Origin: Oxalobacteraceae bacterium
GTDB lineage: Bacteria; Pseudomonadota; Gammaproteobacteria; Burkholderiales; Burkholderiaceae_D
Direction: 5' to 3'
NCBI GenBank assembly: GCA_021299035.1
Contig: JAJTGD010000001.1
Location: forward strand, 1-64,000
Length of the DNA: 64,000 nucleotides
Translations under genes and position numbers: made by a program
Notes under the pieces: generated by a model
Told to the model about the DNA's origin: nothing
Databases searched by the model: none
Seen by the model: only the letters and a program-made list of their open reading frames with translations
Shown here: positions 52,960 to 63,072 of the stretch, piece after piece
Layout of the letters: every line of letters starts with the position of its first letter
Numbering within the stretch: position 1 is the stretch's first letter

Positions 52960-55497
52960 CTAACGACGGTGCGCATAGAACTGGTTCTTGATGACTTGCA
53001 CAACCACCAGATAGCTTATGACTAGCAATGCCAGCACACCAAAATAACTCGGGGGCAGCGGTACGAAACCGAAATAGGTACCGAGCGCGGTGAATGGCAA
53101 CAAGATCGCCAGCGATACTGCCAACAATGAAGTGACCGCAAGTAATGGATGCGGGCGGCTCTTCAGCGGGTTGCCGCGAGTACGAATAATAAAGATCACC
53201 AGCACCTGCGTGCACATTGATTCGATGAACCAGCCCGTTTGGAATAGCGCCTCATTTGCTTCAAAAAGCCACAGCAGTAGACCGAAAGTCAGAAAATCAA
53301 ATAGCGAGCTGACCGGCCCGATCACCCACATGAAGTTTTTGATGAGCTGTATATCCAGCACATGCGGCCGCTTTAACTCGGCATCATCAACGGCGTCCAG
53401 CGGAATCGCGATCTCTGACAGATCATACAAAATATTGTTCAGTAAAATCTGCGTCGGCAGCATCGGCAAAAAAGGCAGGAACACCGATGCACCTGCCATA
53501 CTGAACATATTCCCGAAATTAGAACTACTCCCCATCATGATGTATTTCATGATGTTGCCGAAGGTACGACGCCCTTCCATCACCGCGCGGTAAAGCACAT
53601 TCAAGTCATGCTTTAACAGAATCACGTCGGCAGCCGCTTTGGCCACATTGACTGCACCATCGACCGAAATACCCACATCCGCGCTGTGCAAAGCGGGTGC
53701 ATCATTCACACCGTCGCCCAGATAGCCGACCACATGACCCCGTGCACGTAGGGCAGTAATGACACGCTCTTTCTGCGCAGGGTTCAAACGACAAAATACA
53801 TTCGCCGTACTCACTCGGGCTTGCAAGCCCGCACGATCGAGTCGCTCAATCTGGCTACCGAGGACCACACCTTGGATAGGCAATTCCAGCACCTGACAAA
53901 TATGCTGCGTGACGCGTTCGCTATCGCCGGTCACAACCTTCACATCGACACCGGCAGCAAGCAATGCTTTAAGTGCCTGCCGTGCGCTCTCTCGCGGCGG
54001 ATCGAGAAAAGCTGCAAATCCGGCCAGTACCAGTGCTGATTCGTCATCGACTACGGCATGCGGATGATCGATCGGTACTGGCTTATGCGCAATTGCCAGC
54101 ACACGAAATCCCTGAGTTTCTTGTGCCCGGTAGACATCGCGTATTCGATCTCGGAGGTCCCCGTCTAACTCGCTCATCTGATCAGCCGCAACACTATGGG
54201 TACACAGCCGCAGAATTTCATCCGGCGCACCCTTCACCACCAACAAGCGCTGCCCCTCTTTTTCCAGCAACACGGAAACGCGGCGACGCTCGAAATCAAA
54301 TGGCACTTCGTCGATTTTCTTCCACCCAGCAATGTCGATTTTTTTGTGCGCCAGGATGGCCTCATCCATAGGATTACGCAGGCCGGTCTCAAACCAGCTA
54401 TTCAGATAGGCAAGCTCTAAAACCCGTTCACTCTCAATACCTGTTGGGTCGAGATGCGATTCCATATGGACTTTGGCTTCGGTCAGGGTGCCGGTTTTGT
54501 CGGTACACAGCACATCCATAGAACCCAATTCCTGAATCGCTTGTTGCCGCTTGATGATCACCTGCTCACGCGCCATGCGTACCGAGCCGCGTGCCAAGGT
54601 CACTGACACCACCATCGGTAATAGCTCGGGTGTCAGACCCACTGCCAGTGCGAGTGCAAACAAAAAAGATGATAGCCAGGGCTTGTGCGACAGTAAATTG
54701 ACCAGCAACACAAAAAGCACCATGCCGATGGTGAGGCGCAAGATCATGAGATTGAACTTGCGCGTGCCTTGATCGAAAGTGCTTATCCCAATCGGTGCCG
54801 AGATATGCTCGGCGATCGACCCCATGGCGGTTGACGAGCCGGTATGCACAATGCAAATTTTCGCGCTACCCGACAATACCGATGAGCCCATCAGTAGCGC
54901 ATTAGTCGCCGCTTGCAGATCACCACCTTCCTCGACAATGAGCGTCTTGCGCTTCTCTACCGGATAAGACTCACCCGTCAAGACCGCTTGGTTGACGAAA
55001 CAATCATGTGCTTCAACTACCAGGCCATCGGCCGGTACCAAGTCGCCCGCTTTGAGCAGGACGATATCGCCGGGCACGATCTCATTTACGACAATGCTTT
55101 GCTCGACACCGTCGCGCATGACACGGACGCGCAGCGCGATGGATTGCTTGAGTTTTTCAGCCGCATTGCGCGCGCGATGCTCTTGAAAAAAATCCAACGT
55201 GACGCTGGCCAGCACAATCACCGCGATGATGAAAAAATTCGTCAACTCGCCCAGCAAGGCGGACACCATGCTGGCCAGCAGCAGAATCAGTACGAGTGGA
55301 TTTCTGAAATGCGCGAGATATTGCCGCCAAAGAGGTGGCTGGCGCTGTTCAATAAAGCGATTCTCACCGTAGCGCCGCCGCATCTCGGCGGCTTGCTGCG
55401 CGCTTAAGCCCAGATCAGGATGGGTGGGCGTGGGTGCCTGCAACCACCAAGCCGTCGTCAATACGTCAGTAGGTAGTTCAGTCGATAGCGATGGCAT
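52960..55497 (-). CDS. mgtA: Magnesium-translocating P-type ATPase
   Basis: The 845-residue P3B ATPase has the actuator TGES at 174-177, the phosphorylation site D333 in CTDKTGT, the nucleotide-binding KGAPDEIL and the hinge GDGVNDAPAL, with about ten membrane segments. The FxxLxLLGLTPELLPM-like segment (FALALAVGLTPELLPMVVS) and the C-terminal layout match MgtA/MgtB, which import Mg2+ down its gradient under low Mg2+. No MgtC gene or recognisable leader peptide is found nearby. The family could be mgtA or mgtB. Confidence 0.93.
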   Translation of the reverse strand: MPSLSTELPTDVLTTAWWLQAPTPTHPDLGLSAQQAAEMRRRYGENRFIEQRQPPLWRQYLAHFRNPLVLILLLASMVSALLGELTNFFIIAVIVLASVTLDFFQEHRARNAAEKLKQSIALRVRVMRDGVEQSIVVNEIVPGDIVLLKAGDLVPADGLVVEAHDCFVNQAVLTGESYPVEKRKTLIVEEGGDLQAATNALLMGSSVLSGSAKICIVHTGSSTAMGSIAEHISAPIGISTFDQGTRKFNLMILRLTIGMVLFVLLVNLLSHKPWLSSFLFALALAVGLTPELLPMVVSVTLARGSVRMAREQVIIKRQQAIQELGSMDVLCTDKTGTLTEAKVHMESHLDPTGIESERVLELAYLNSWFETGLRNPMDEAILAHKKIDIAGWKKIDEVPFDFERRRVSVLLEKEGQRLLVVKGAPDEILRLCTHSVAADQMSELDGDLRDRIRDVYRAQETQGFRVLAIAHKPVPIDHPHAVVDDESALVLAGFAAFLDPPRESARQALKALLAAGVDVKVVTGDSERVTQHICQVLELPIQGVVLGSQIERLDRAGLQARVSTANVFCRLNPAQKERVITALRARGHVVGYLGDGVNDAPALHSADVGISVDGAVNVAKAAADVILLKHDLNVLYRAVMEGRRTFGNIMKYIMMGSSSNFGNMFSMAGASVFLPFLPMLPTQILLNNILYDLSEIAIPLDAVDDAELKRPHVLDIQLIKNFMWVIGPVSSLFDFLTFGLLLWLFEANEALFQTGWFIESMCTQVLVIFIIRTRGNPLKSRPHPLLAVTSLLAVSLAILLPFTALGTYFGFVPLPPSYFGVLALLVISYLVVVQVIKNQFYAHRR

Positions 55498-55612
55498 TGA
55501 GCACGCAGAGGGAACCGCGCATCATCATGCGCAATCACGCCAGCTTGCCTCGGACCCTATCTAATTGCGCACCAATCTGCGCGATTCATGCGCGCGCGCA
55601 AGTTGGCGGTAT

Positions 55613-58600
55613 CTAGCCGCCCAGCTCTACCAACAAATCCTTGGCAGCCACCACCGCGCCCGGCTTGACATGGACACGCTTGACGACACCATCGGCCTCG
55701 GCGCGAATCATGGTTTCCATTTTCATGGCCTCGATGGACACCAGCGGGTCACCCTTGGCGATTTTCTTTCCGGGCTGTACCGCAACGGTCACCACCATGC
55801 CGGGCATTGGCGCGCCAATATGAAGGGCGTTGCCCTCTTCCGCTTTGGGGTGAGTGACGGCGGATACCACGCCCGCGTGCTGCACCCGAACCATACGTGG
55901 CTGACCGTTCAGTTCGAAGAACAGCTTGCTGATACCTTCGTCTTCAATTTCACTACGACCCACCAGACGAATCACCAGCGTCTTACCCTTATCGATGCTG
56001 ACCGAGATTTCCTGACCATCTTTCAGACCTTCGAAGAACACATCGGTCGGCAGTACGGAGATATCACCATGCGCACGACGATGCTGCGCATAATCCGTGA
56101 ACACCTTGGGGTACATAAGATAGGACGCCAGCTCTGGTTCACTGATTTTGCGATCAACCGCTTTTTCAGCAGTTTCGCGCACCTTGTCTAAATCAACGGG
56201 TGGCACATTCGCGCCATAGCGGCCTTCGAGCGGTTTACCGCCCTGCAGTACTTTTTTCTCGAGTGCTTTCGGAAAGCCATCCGGTGGGAAACCCAGCTCA
56301 CCTTTGAACAAGGAGATCACTGACTCCGGGAATGCAATCTCTTTGTCGGGGTCGGAGACATCGGCAGGCATCAGATCATTCGCCACCATGAACAAGGCCA
56401 TATCGCCTACAACTTTGGAGGTGGGGGTGACTTTCACGATATCGCCAAACAGCTGATTGACATCGGCATAGGCTTGCGAGACTTCGTTCCAGCGATGTTC
56501 GATGCCCATCGCACGTGCCTGCTCACGCAGGTTGGTGTACTGACCGCCGGGCATTTCATGGCGGTAGACATCCGAAGTACCGGAGCGGATATCTGCTTCG
56601 AACGGTGCGTAGTAGCGACGCACGCCCTCCCAGTACTGTGAGATTGCGAATAAGGCATCCTTCGGCAACTGTGGGTCTTTGTCGGTATGCTCAAGCGCAG
56701 CGAGAATAGAGCCGAGGTTGGGTTGTGCGGTGAGGCCACTCATGGCGTCCATTGCCGCGTCAACCGCATCGCAACCTGCTTCAATCGCCGCCAACACACT
56801 GGCAGCAGAGATGCCGCTGGTGTCATGGGTGTGGAAATGAATCGGCAAGCCGACTTCCTCTTTCAAGGCCTTGACCAGCGCACGCGCCGCGTTCGGACGG
56901 CAAACACCCGCCATATCCTTTATGCCGATAATATGCACACCGGCCTTTTCAAGTTCCTTGGCCATAGTGACGTAGTACTTCAAGCTGTACTTGCTGCGCG
57001 CTGGATCAAACGGGTCACCGGTGAAACAAATCGCACCTTCGCACAGTGCACCGGTTTCACATACCGCATCAATCGCGACGCGCATGTTCTCGACCCAGTT
57101 CAGTGAATCGAATACGCGGAATACATCCACGCCACCGGCAGCCGCCTGCTGCACGAAGTAGCGCACCACATTGTCGGCATAGTTAGTGTAGCCAACCGCA
57201 TTCGATGCACGCAGCAGCATCTGAAACAGAATATTCGGCACCGCCTCGCGCAGCTGGGACAGCCTGTCCCACGGGTCTTCCTTCAAGAAGCGCATGGCGA
57301 CATCAAAGGTCGCACCACCCCAGCACTCCATCGAGAACAAGCCGGGCAACAGGCGTGCGTAGTGCGGCGCAATTGCCAGCATGTCGGCGGTACGCATACG
57401 CGTGGCGAACAAAGACTGGTGCGCATCACGCATGGTGGTGTCGGTAAACAGCACCTGTTTCTGATCGAGCATCCAGCGTGAGAACTTGTCGGCGCCCAGT
57501 TCTTTCAGCTTGTCGCGCGAGCCCGGTTGAATCGGCAGATTGCGACCCAACTTCGGCATCGGGGCGTGTGGCAGGATGATGTCCGAGCCTTTGCGGCCTT
57601 TCATCTCCGGATTGCCATTCACCACCACATCGCCAATAAAGCGCAGCAAGCGGGTTGCACGGTCGGCGCGCTTGGCGAACTTGAACAGCTCCGGCGTGGT
57701 ATCGATAAAGCGCGTGGTGCACTCGCCCGACAAAAACAGCGGGTGGTTGATGACGTTTTCAAGGAACTGCAAATTCGTCGAGACGCCACGAATCCGAAAC
57801 TCGCGTAGTGCGCGATCCATACGCGTTGCAGCCTCGCCCGCAGTGGGTGCCGAAGCGGTCACCTTCACCAGCAATGAGTCGTAATACGGCGTAATCACCG
57901 CGCCTGAATAGGCCGTACCGCCATCAAGACGAACACCAAAACCAGAGGCACTGCGATACGCTGTCAAGCGGCCGTAATCGGGTGTGAAGTTATTCTCGGG
58001 GTCTTCGGTGGTAACCCGGCATTGCAAGGCATGGCCGTTGAGTCTGACCTCGTTTTGCAGGGGAATGCGTGCGCCGCGTTCGTCTAGCTGGCCAATCGCC
58101 AAGCCCTCGGTCACACGAATTTGGGATTTGACGATGTCGACCCCAGTGACTTGCTCGGTCACGGTGTGCTCGACTTGAATGCGTGGATTAACCTCGATGA
58201 AATAAAACTTGCCACTGTCGGCATCCATCAAGAATTCGACAGTACCGGCATGGGTGTAATTCACCGCGCGGCCGAGTTTCAGCGCTGATTCGCACAGTTC
58301 AGCGCGGGTGGTATCGTCAAGATACGGGGCGGGTGCGCGCTCGACTACTTTCTGATTACGCCGCTGCACCGAGCAGTCGCGCTCGAACAAATGAATCAGA
58401 TTGCCATGGGTGTCGCCCAGAATCTGCACCTCGACATGGCGCGCACGGCGCACCAGTTTTTCGAGATACATCTCATCATTACCGAATGCGGCAGCGGCTT
58501 CGCGTCGAGCGACCTCAAGTTGGGACGGCAACTCGGCTTCGGATTCAATCACACGCATGCCGCGTCCACCGCCGCCCCAGCTCGCCTTCAGCATCAAGGG

Positions 58601-59068
58601 GTAACCCACCTCGGCGGCCATCGACTTTACTTGTTCGATATCGTGCGGCAGCGCCTTGGTGGCGGGTACCACCGGCACACCGGCTGCAATCGCAGCGTTA
58701 CGCGCAGCGACCTTGTTGCCGAGCGTGCGCATGACTTCTGGCTGCGGCCCGATGAAAGCGATACCGTTGGCGCTACAGGCTTCGGCAAAATCCGGGTTCT
58801 CGGACAGAAAACCATAACCAGGGTGAATCGCATCCACCCCCGCCTCCAGCGCTAGCCGAATGATGTCGTCGATATCCAGATAAGCAGCAATCGGCTTCTT
58901 GCCCTCACCCACCAGATAACTTTCATCGGCTTTGAAGCGGTGCAGCGCAAATCGGTCTTCCGCCGCGTAGATAGCGACGGTGCGGATACCTAGTTCGGTG
59001 GCAGCGCGCATCACGCGAATGGCGATTTCTGAACGGTTTGCAACCAGCAGTTTGTGGATTTTTTTCAT
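55613..59068 (-). CDS. pyc: Pyruvate carboxylase
   Basis: The 1151-residue protein is the single-chain form: biotin carboxylase (residues 1-450, GGGGRGMRV ATP-grasp loop), carboxyltransferase TIM barrel (about 535-800, TTMRDAHQSLFATRMRT start), PYC-specific allosteric/linker region and a C-terminal biotin carrier with the biotinyl Lys in EAMKMETM. It carboxylates pyruvate to oxaloacetate for anaplerosis. The start is taken at ATG 59068, giving MKKIHKLLVANRSEIAIRV; a TTG four codons upstream lacks family support. It stands alone, divergent from the APH-like gene. Confidence 0.95.
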   Translation of the reverse strand: MKKIHKLLVANRSEIAIRVMRAATELGIRTVAIYAAEDRFALHRFKADESYLVGEGKKPIAAYLDIDDIIRLALEAGVDAIHPGYGFLSENPDFAEACSANGIAFIGPQPEVMRTLGNKVAARNAAIAAGVPVVPATKALPHDIEQVKSMAAEVGYPLMLKASWGGGGRGMRVIESEAELPSQLEVARREAAAAFGNDEMYLEKLVRRARHVEVQILGDTHGNLIHLFERDCSVQRRNQKVVERAPAPYLDDTTRAELCESALKLGRAVNYTHAGTVEFLMDADSGKFYFIEVNPRIQVEHTVTEQVTGVDIVKSQIRVTEGLAIGQLDERGARIPLQNEVRLNGHALQCRVTTEDPENNFTPDYGRLTAYRSASGFGVRLDGGTAYSGAVITPYYDSLLVKVTASAPTAGEAATRMDRALREFRIRGVSTNLQFLENVINHPLFLSGECTTRFIDTTPELFKFAKRADRATRLLRFIGDVVVNGNPEMKGRKGSDIILPHAPMPKLGRNLPIQPGSRDKLKELGADKFSRWMLDQKQVLFTDTTMRDAHQSLFATRMRTADMLAIAPHYARLLPGLFSMECWGGATFDVAMRFLKEDPWDRLSQLREAVPNILFQMLLRASNAVGYTNYADNVVRYFVQQAAAGGVDVFRVFDSLNWVENMRVAIDAVCETGALCEGAICFTGDPFDPARSKYSLKYYVTMAKELEKAGVHIIGIKDMAGVCRPNAARALVKALKEEVGLPIHFHTHDTSGISAASVLAAIEAGCDAVDAAMDAMSGLTAQPNLGSILAALEHTDKDPQLPKDALFAISQYWEGVRRYYAPFEADIRSGTSDVYRHEMPGGQYTNLREQARAMGIEHRWNEVSQAYADVNQLFGDIVKVTPTSKVVGDMALFMVANDLMPADVSDPDKEIAFPESVISLFKGELGFPPDGFPKALEKKVLQGGKPLEGRYGANVPPVDLDKVRETAEKAVDRKISEPELASYLMYPKVFTDYAQHRRAHGDISVLPTDVFFEGLKDGQEISVSIDKGKTLVIRLVGRSEIEDEGISKLFFELNGQPRMVRVQHAGVVSAVTHPKAEEGNALHIGAPMPGMVVTVAVQPGKKIAKGDPLVSIEAMKMETMIRAEADGVVKRVHVKPGAVVAAKDLLVELGG

Positions 59069-59278
59069 GGGGTGAGCCAATCGTGAATTGCGTCAGCCGC
59101 GCCGGGCCTTCTGAAGCCCGCCAACAGCGTAAAACCGTGATTGTACGCAAGCTGCTGCGCCGCAATAAGATTCTCTGCTGCACTAGGACTTTTGAACTGC
59201 CGCACAGGCGGCAACCCGGCGGGCGCCAATTCATTCAAAACAGTACGCCCAACCTCCAGCAAGCGATGCCCGTGCCGC

Positions 59279-60325
59279 ATGGCCGTGACCGATACAGCGA
59301 CGCTTCGCTTCCTGCGCCAACCTGATACCTACGGAGTTAGCTCGGCGGTTGAGGTCATTGAGACCCATATGTCCTGGGTATTTCTGGCGGGCGAATACGC
59401 CTTGAAGCTGAAGAAACCCCTGCGCAATGCCTATCTTGATTTCCGTAGTGTCGACGTCCGCTGCCGCGCCTGCGCCGAAGAATTACGCCTTAATCGACGG
59501 CTTGCCCGGGATATTTACCTAGGCCTCGAAACCATCTCGCTAGACGCTGATGGACAATTGCGGTTTGGCGCCGACGGTGAACGGGTGGATTGCGTGGTTC
59601 GAATGCGCCGGCTACCCGAACGCGTGATGCTAAGCACCAAGCTAGTGCAAGGCATGGTGGACCGCAATGTTCTGGAACCCGTCGCAACTTGTATCGCGCA
59701 ATTTCATCGCAACTTACCGCCCTTGCAACCCGTGCCACACCAATGGCGAAAGACGATTGACGAGACAATAGCTAGCAATGCATCTGCCCTGCTGGCCTAT
59801 CCGCATTGCCTACCGAGTGCGGAGGTCGACCGCCTGTGCCAACAACAGCACGCTTTCTTGATCTCCCATGCCGCATGGATTGATGCGCGTATTCATCAAG
59901 GTTGCATGGTCGAGGGGCATGGGGATTTACGCGCGGAGCATGTGTTCGTCAGCGATACCGTGGGCGCGATTGATTGTCTGGAGTTTTCAGCGGCACTGCG
60001 TCAGCTCGATTGCGCTGATGAGATTGGGTTTCTTGCGCTGGACTGCGAGCGGCTGGCAGGAGAAGCGGTAGGCAATGCCCTGCTTCAGCACTATCAGACG
60101 ATCACGCATGACTATCCACCACCTGCGTTGCTGCACTTTTATCAGTCCGTACGCGCAGCAATTCGTGCGCGACTGGCTATCCTGCGCTTGTCAGAACCAA
60201 GCTATCGACCCCATCATGAGTGGGTGGGTCGGTCACGGCTATGGCTGCAACTAGCAATAAAGCATGCAGCTGCTATGCGCTCGGATCAGCCCTGCATCAG
60301 CTCAACAATCGATCCGCCTTCATGA
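59279..60325 (+). CDS. APH-fold kinase-like protein (COG2187 type)
   Basis: The 348-residue protein has the aminoglycoside-phosphotransferase/kinase fold: an N-terminal lobe with WVFLAGEYALKLKKP, including the ATP-binding Lys, and a C-terminal lobe with the catalytic EGHGDLRAEHVF and metal-binding AIDCLEF motifs. In relatives this domain is often fused to a P-loop kinase; that part is absent here. The substrate is unknown and antibiotic resistance should not be assumed. The ATG at 59279 is used because the longer frame from 59141 adds no family sequence. Its 3' end overlaps the convergent PRPP synthetase-like gene by 40 bases. Confidence 0.85.
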   Translation: MAVTDTATLRFLRQPDTYGVSSAVEVIETHMSWVFLAGEYALKLKKPLRNAYLDFRSVDVRCRACAEELRLNRRLARDIYLGLETISLDADGQLRFGADGERVDCVVRMRRLPERVMLSTKLVQGMVDRNVLEPVATCIAQFHRNLPPLQPVPHQWRKTIDETIASNASALLAYPHCLPSAEVDRLCQQQHAFLISHAAWIDARIHQGCMVEGHGDLRAEHVFVSDTVGAIDCLEFSAALRQLDCADEIGFLALDCERLAGEAVGNALLQHYQTITHDYPPPALLHFYQSVRAAIRARLAILRLSEPSYRPHHEWVGRSRLWLQLAIKHAAAMRSDQPCISSTIDPPS

Positions 60326-61272
60326 CAGCGCCTGATCGCCTCGGCCAATAAATCTGCGCAACTGACGACTTCGAGTTTGTTCGCCAAGGCGCTGCCGGGT
60401 GTGAGGCGCAATGGCACGCTATCGGTAATGAATACGCGCTCGATCATTGGGTCGCTGAGCACGCTTGCTGCATCTGCATTGAATAATCCATGCGCAGCCA
60501 GCGCCCACACTGCTGTCGCGCCTTGTTGATGACAAGCCCTTGCGGCGCGTAACAAGGTTTGCCCGCTGCTGATCAGGTCGTCAAACAGCAAGACATGCCG
60601 ACCACTGACCTCACCCACCAGCAACTCACCACTCAATACGCCGGCGCTGCGAAATTTTTCGACGAAGCCCATGGTCACGCTCCGGCCGAGGCTGTGCGCC
60701 AAATTTTGTCGAAACAATGCCGCTCGCTTGACGCCACCGGCGTCCGGCGACACCACAGTCACCGCAGAATCGCCAAGCCGATCAACCAGCTGCTGGGCAA
60801 ATAGCGCGGTACAGTCGAGCGTCTCGGTGCTGCAGCGAAATGCATTTTGAAACGCAGCCGGGTTATGCACCTCCAGCACCAATAACGCATCGGTGCCAAC
60901 GGCTTCGAACAGTTGCGCTAGATATCGCAGCGTGACCGGATCACGCGGCTGGGTCTTGCGATCTTTACGTGCGTAAGCAAGATACGGCACCACGGCCGTC
61001 ACTTCTTTTGCCGCGGCATCCTTGAGCGTTGCAATGAAGAATAGCAAGCGAGTGAGCTTGTCATTGACGCTTTGTGCTGGCTCGCCATACAGCGAGTGCA
61101 GCACGAAACAGCTACGCCCTCGGACACTTTGTAAGGGTCTGGCTTTGTGCTCACCATCCTCAAACACGCGCTCCTCATGGGGGGCGAGCGCCAATCCAAG
61201 CTGCTGTGCGATAGCGTTACCCAGCACATGACTGTGCTCAAGTGCGAACAACAAGAGTGAATTTTTTGGCAT
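60286..61272 (-). CDS. Divergent ribose-phosphate pyrophosphokinase (PRPP synthetase-like)
   Basis: The 328-residue protein has the two phosphoribosyltransferase-like halves of PRPP synthetases. Visible parts are the ATP-binding FEDGEHKARPL and YARKDRKTQPRDPVTLRY, VSPDAGGVKRAALF and the PRPP loop LLFDDLISSGQTL, which departs from the housekeeping VDDMIDTGGT. It is therefore probably a second, specialised PRPP synthetase rather than the essential one. Such copies often sit in nucleotide-salvage or stress clusters; here the divergent neighbours are a DHH phosphoesterase and an Hsp20. The reaction would transfer pyrophosphate from ATP to ribose 5-phosphate. Confidence 0.87.
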   Translation of the reverse strand: MPKNSLLLFALEHSHVLGNAIAQQLGLALAPHEERVFEDGEHKARPLQSVRGRSCFVLHSLYGEPAQSVNDKLTRLLFFIATLKDAAAKEVTAVVPYLAYARKDRKTQPRDPVTLRYLAQLFEAVGTDALLVLEVHNPAAFQNAFRCSTETLDCTALFAQQLVDRLGDSAVTVVSPDAGGVKRAALFRQNLAHSLGRSVTMGFVEKFRSAGVLSGELLVGEVSGRHVLLFDDLISSGQTLLRAARACHQQGATAVWALAAHGLFNADAASVLSDPMIERVFITDSVPLRLTPGSALANKLEVVSCADLLAEAIRRCHEGGSIVELMQG

Positions 61273-61319
61273 GCCGCGAATCTGACGATTGACCAGTACC
61301 GTATCTTGGGCGGCACGGC

Positions 61320-62411
61320 ATGGCTTTCTTTGACGTGTTCAATGGCGATGCCGATGGTATATGTGCGCTGCATCAAGTGCGGCTGCATTGCCCGCGCGAT
61401 GCGGTGCTGGTCACCGGTGCAAAGCGGGCGATTGCGCTTCTGAAAAACGTCGAGGCTCGTGCTGGCGACTCGGTAACGGTATTGGATGTTTGCGTTGACG
61501 AAAACCGCAGCGCGCTGTTGTCTTTATTAGATGCTGGTGTTCGGGTGGATTATGTCGATCATCACGCCAGCCAAGCGTTGCCGGACCACCCGCTACTGCA
61601 CGCAACCATCAATACAGATCCCGCAGTTTGTACCGCCGTACTGGTGGATCAGCAACTAGGTGGTCGCTACCGACGCTGGGCCATTGTGGCGGCTTATGGC
61701 GATAACCTGCCCAACACCGCGCGTCAGCTTGCGCACAGTCTTCGACTTCCCACCCTGGAACGACATGCATTGCGCCAGCTTGGCAAGCTGCTCAACTACA
61801 ACGCGTATGGCGATAGCGTTGATGAGCTGATCATTCACCCCGCTGAGTTATACCGACGTCTGCACCGACACCTCGACCCACTCAGGTTTATATCGGACGA
61901 GCCATTACTCAAGACGCTTGCAGCAACACTTGAAAGTGATTTGCGTCAGGCACTCTTCATATCGCCGGAGCGCGTATCACCCTGCGGCAGCATGACTTAT
62001 CTGCCTGATGCAGCTTGGAGCAGGCGTGTATCGGGCACACTTGCCAATTACCTCGCGCGTGATGAGCCTACTTTTGCGCATGCAGTGCTGCTGCCGACAG
62101 CAGATAAAGCGTGGCGGGTCAGTGTGCGTGCGCCCATGCAATCGCCTTATGGTGCAGATCAACTCTGCAGGCAATTCGCGGGCGGTGGGGGCCGGCCCGC
62201 AGCGGCGGGTATTGATGCCCTGCCGGCTGCGGAGCGTTCGATCTTCATTGAGGCGTTTCGGCAAGTATTTGCTGGTGGGCGCTCGGTACCACAAGACTTG
62301 GTAACGCAAACCCGCTCGATCAGACAAGCCTGCGCCTTATCAAGTATTGAGGCGACAGTGCCTTTATACGAAGCACATCAAAACGCTGGCGACCGCGAAG
62401 CGGATGATTAG
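61320..62411 (+). CDS. DHH/DHHA1 family phosphoesterase-like protein
   Basis: The 363-residue protein has a DHH-type metal site, with FNGDADGICALHQ at residues 5-17 and VDYVDHHAS at about 79-87, and a DHHA1-like end with the GGGGRPAAAGI motif near 292-302. Relatives include exopolyphosphatases, nanoRNases and cyclic-dinucleotide phosphodiesterases; which substrate this protein takes is not clear from sequence. It is divergent from the PRPP synthetase-like gene with 47 bases between starts, and 38 bases upstream of the hsp20 start. Confidence 0.87.
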   Translation: MAFFDVFNGDADGICALHQVRLHCPRDAVLVTGAKRAIALLKNVEARAGDSVTVLDVCVDENRSALLSLLDAGVRVDYVDHHASQALPDHPLLHATINTDPAVCTAVLVDQQLGGRYRRWAIVAAYGDNLPNTARQLAHSLRLPTLERHALRQLGKLLNYNAYGDSVDELIIHPAELYRRLHRHLDPLRFISDEPLLKTLAATLESDLRQALFISPERVSPCGSMTYLPDAAWSRRVSGTLANYLARDEPTFAHAVLLPTADKAWRVSVRAPMQSPYGADQLCRQFAGGGGRPAAAGIDALPAAERSIFIEAFRQVFAGGRSVPQDLVTQTRSIRQACALSSIEATVPLYEAHQNAGDREADD

Positions 62412-62449
62412 CGCTTGCCTTTTACCCCCACTGCATGAAGGAGACAAGC

Positions 62450-62899
62450 ATGGCCAATCTAAGTCGATTTAATCCATTTAGCGACATCGCGCGCAGCACG
62501 CCTTTCGGCAAGCTCGATGAACTTTTCGATAACTTGGAAAACATTCGGCCCTCACGCATGTGGGAGCCGGCACCGCGCATCAAGATGGATGTCGCCGAGG
62601 ACAAACAGTCCTATACCGTGCACGCCGAGATACCCGGCGCGCGCAAAGATGACATCAAGGTGCAAGTTGAGGGGCGTCAAGTCACCATCATGGCCGAGGT
62701 GAAAAAACAGAGCGAGACCCGAGAGGGTGAGCGCACGGTGCATGCAGAGCGCTACTACGGCCGCGAGTCGCGGAGCATCATGCTTGATCATGAGGTCGAC
62801 GAGAAAAAATCAGTCGCTAAATATGAAAACGGCGTACTGGAGCTGAAGCTACCTATTCTCGAAGCATCGCGCGCTGCGCATCACTTGCCAATTCAATAA
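62450..62899 (+). CDS. Small heat shock protein Hsp20
   Basis: The 149-residue protein has an alpha-crystallin domain (about 43-140: PRIKMDVAEDKQSYTVHAEIPGARKDDIKVQVEGRQVTI and YGRESRSIMLDHEVDEKKSVAKYENGVLELKLP) with a short N-terminal arm. Small Hsps form oligomers that hold unfolded proteins for refolding. The ATG at 62450 follows AAGGAG. A short C-terminal tail lacks a clear I-x-I motif, which usually aids oligomer assembly. It follows the DHH gene closely. Confidence 0.93.
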   Translation: MANLSRFNPFSDIARSTPFGKLDELFDNLENIRPSRMWEPAPRIKMDVAEDKQSYTVHAEIPGARKDDIKVQVEGRQVTIMAEVKKQSETREGERTVHAERYYGRESRSIMLDHEVDEKKSVAKYENGVLELKLPILEASRAAHHLPIQ

Positions 62900-63072
62900 A
62901 ACTTAGTTGGCCTGCGGCGGGCACAACCGATATCACTTGGTCGGTGCTCGCACATCGACGGTCTGACGCCCAAGGAATGTCGTCATCCTGTCATCTTGAT
63001 CGGCAATAGTAGAATGGCACCATCTCGCGCATATGAAATGTATATGCGCCGCCTTTGCCAATCAGGGAGACC

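Noticed and set aside
55565-56191. Plus-strand frame of 208 residues inside pyruvate carboxylase
   Set aside because: It lies wholly opposite the conserved C-terminal part of pyc and matches no family.
59279-60325. Aminoglycoside resistance gene
   Set aside because: Only the kinase-like fold is shared; the sequence pattern fits the uncharacterised COG2187 group rather than resistance enzymes.
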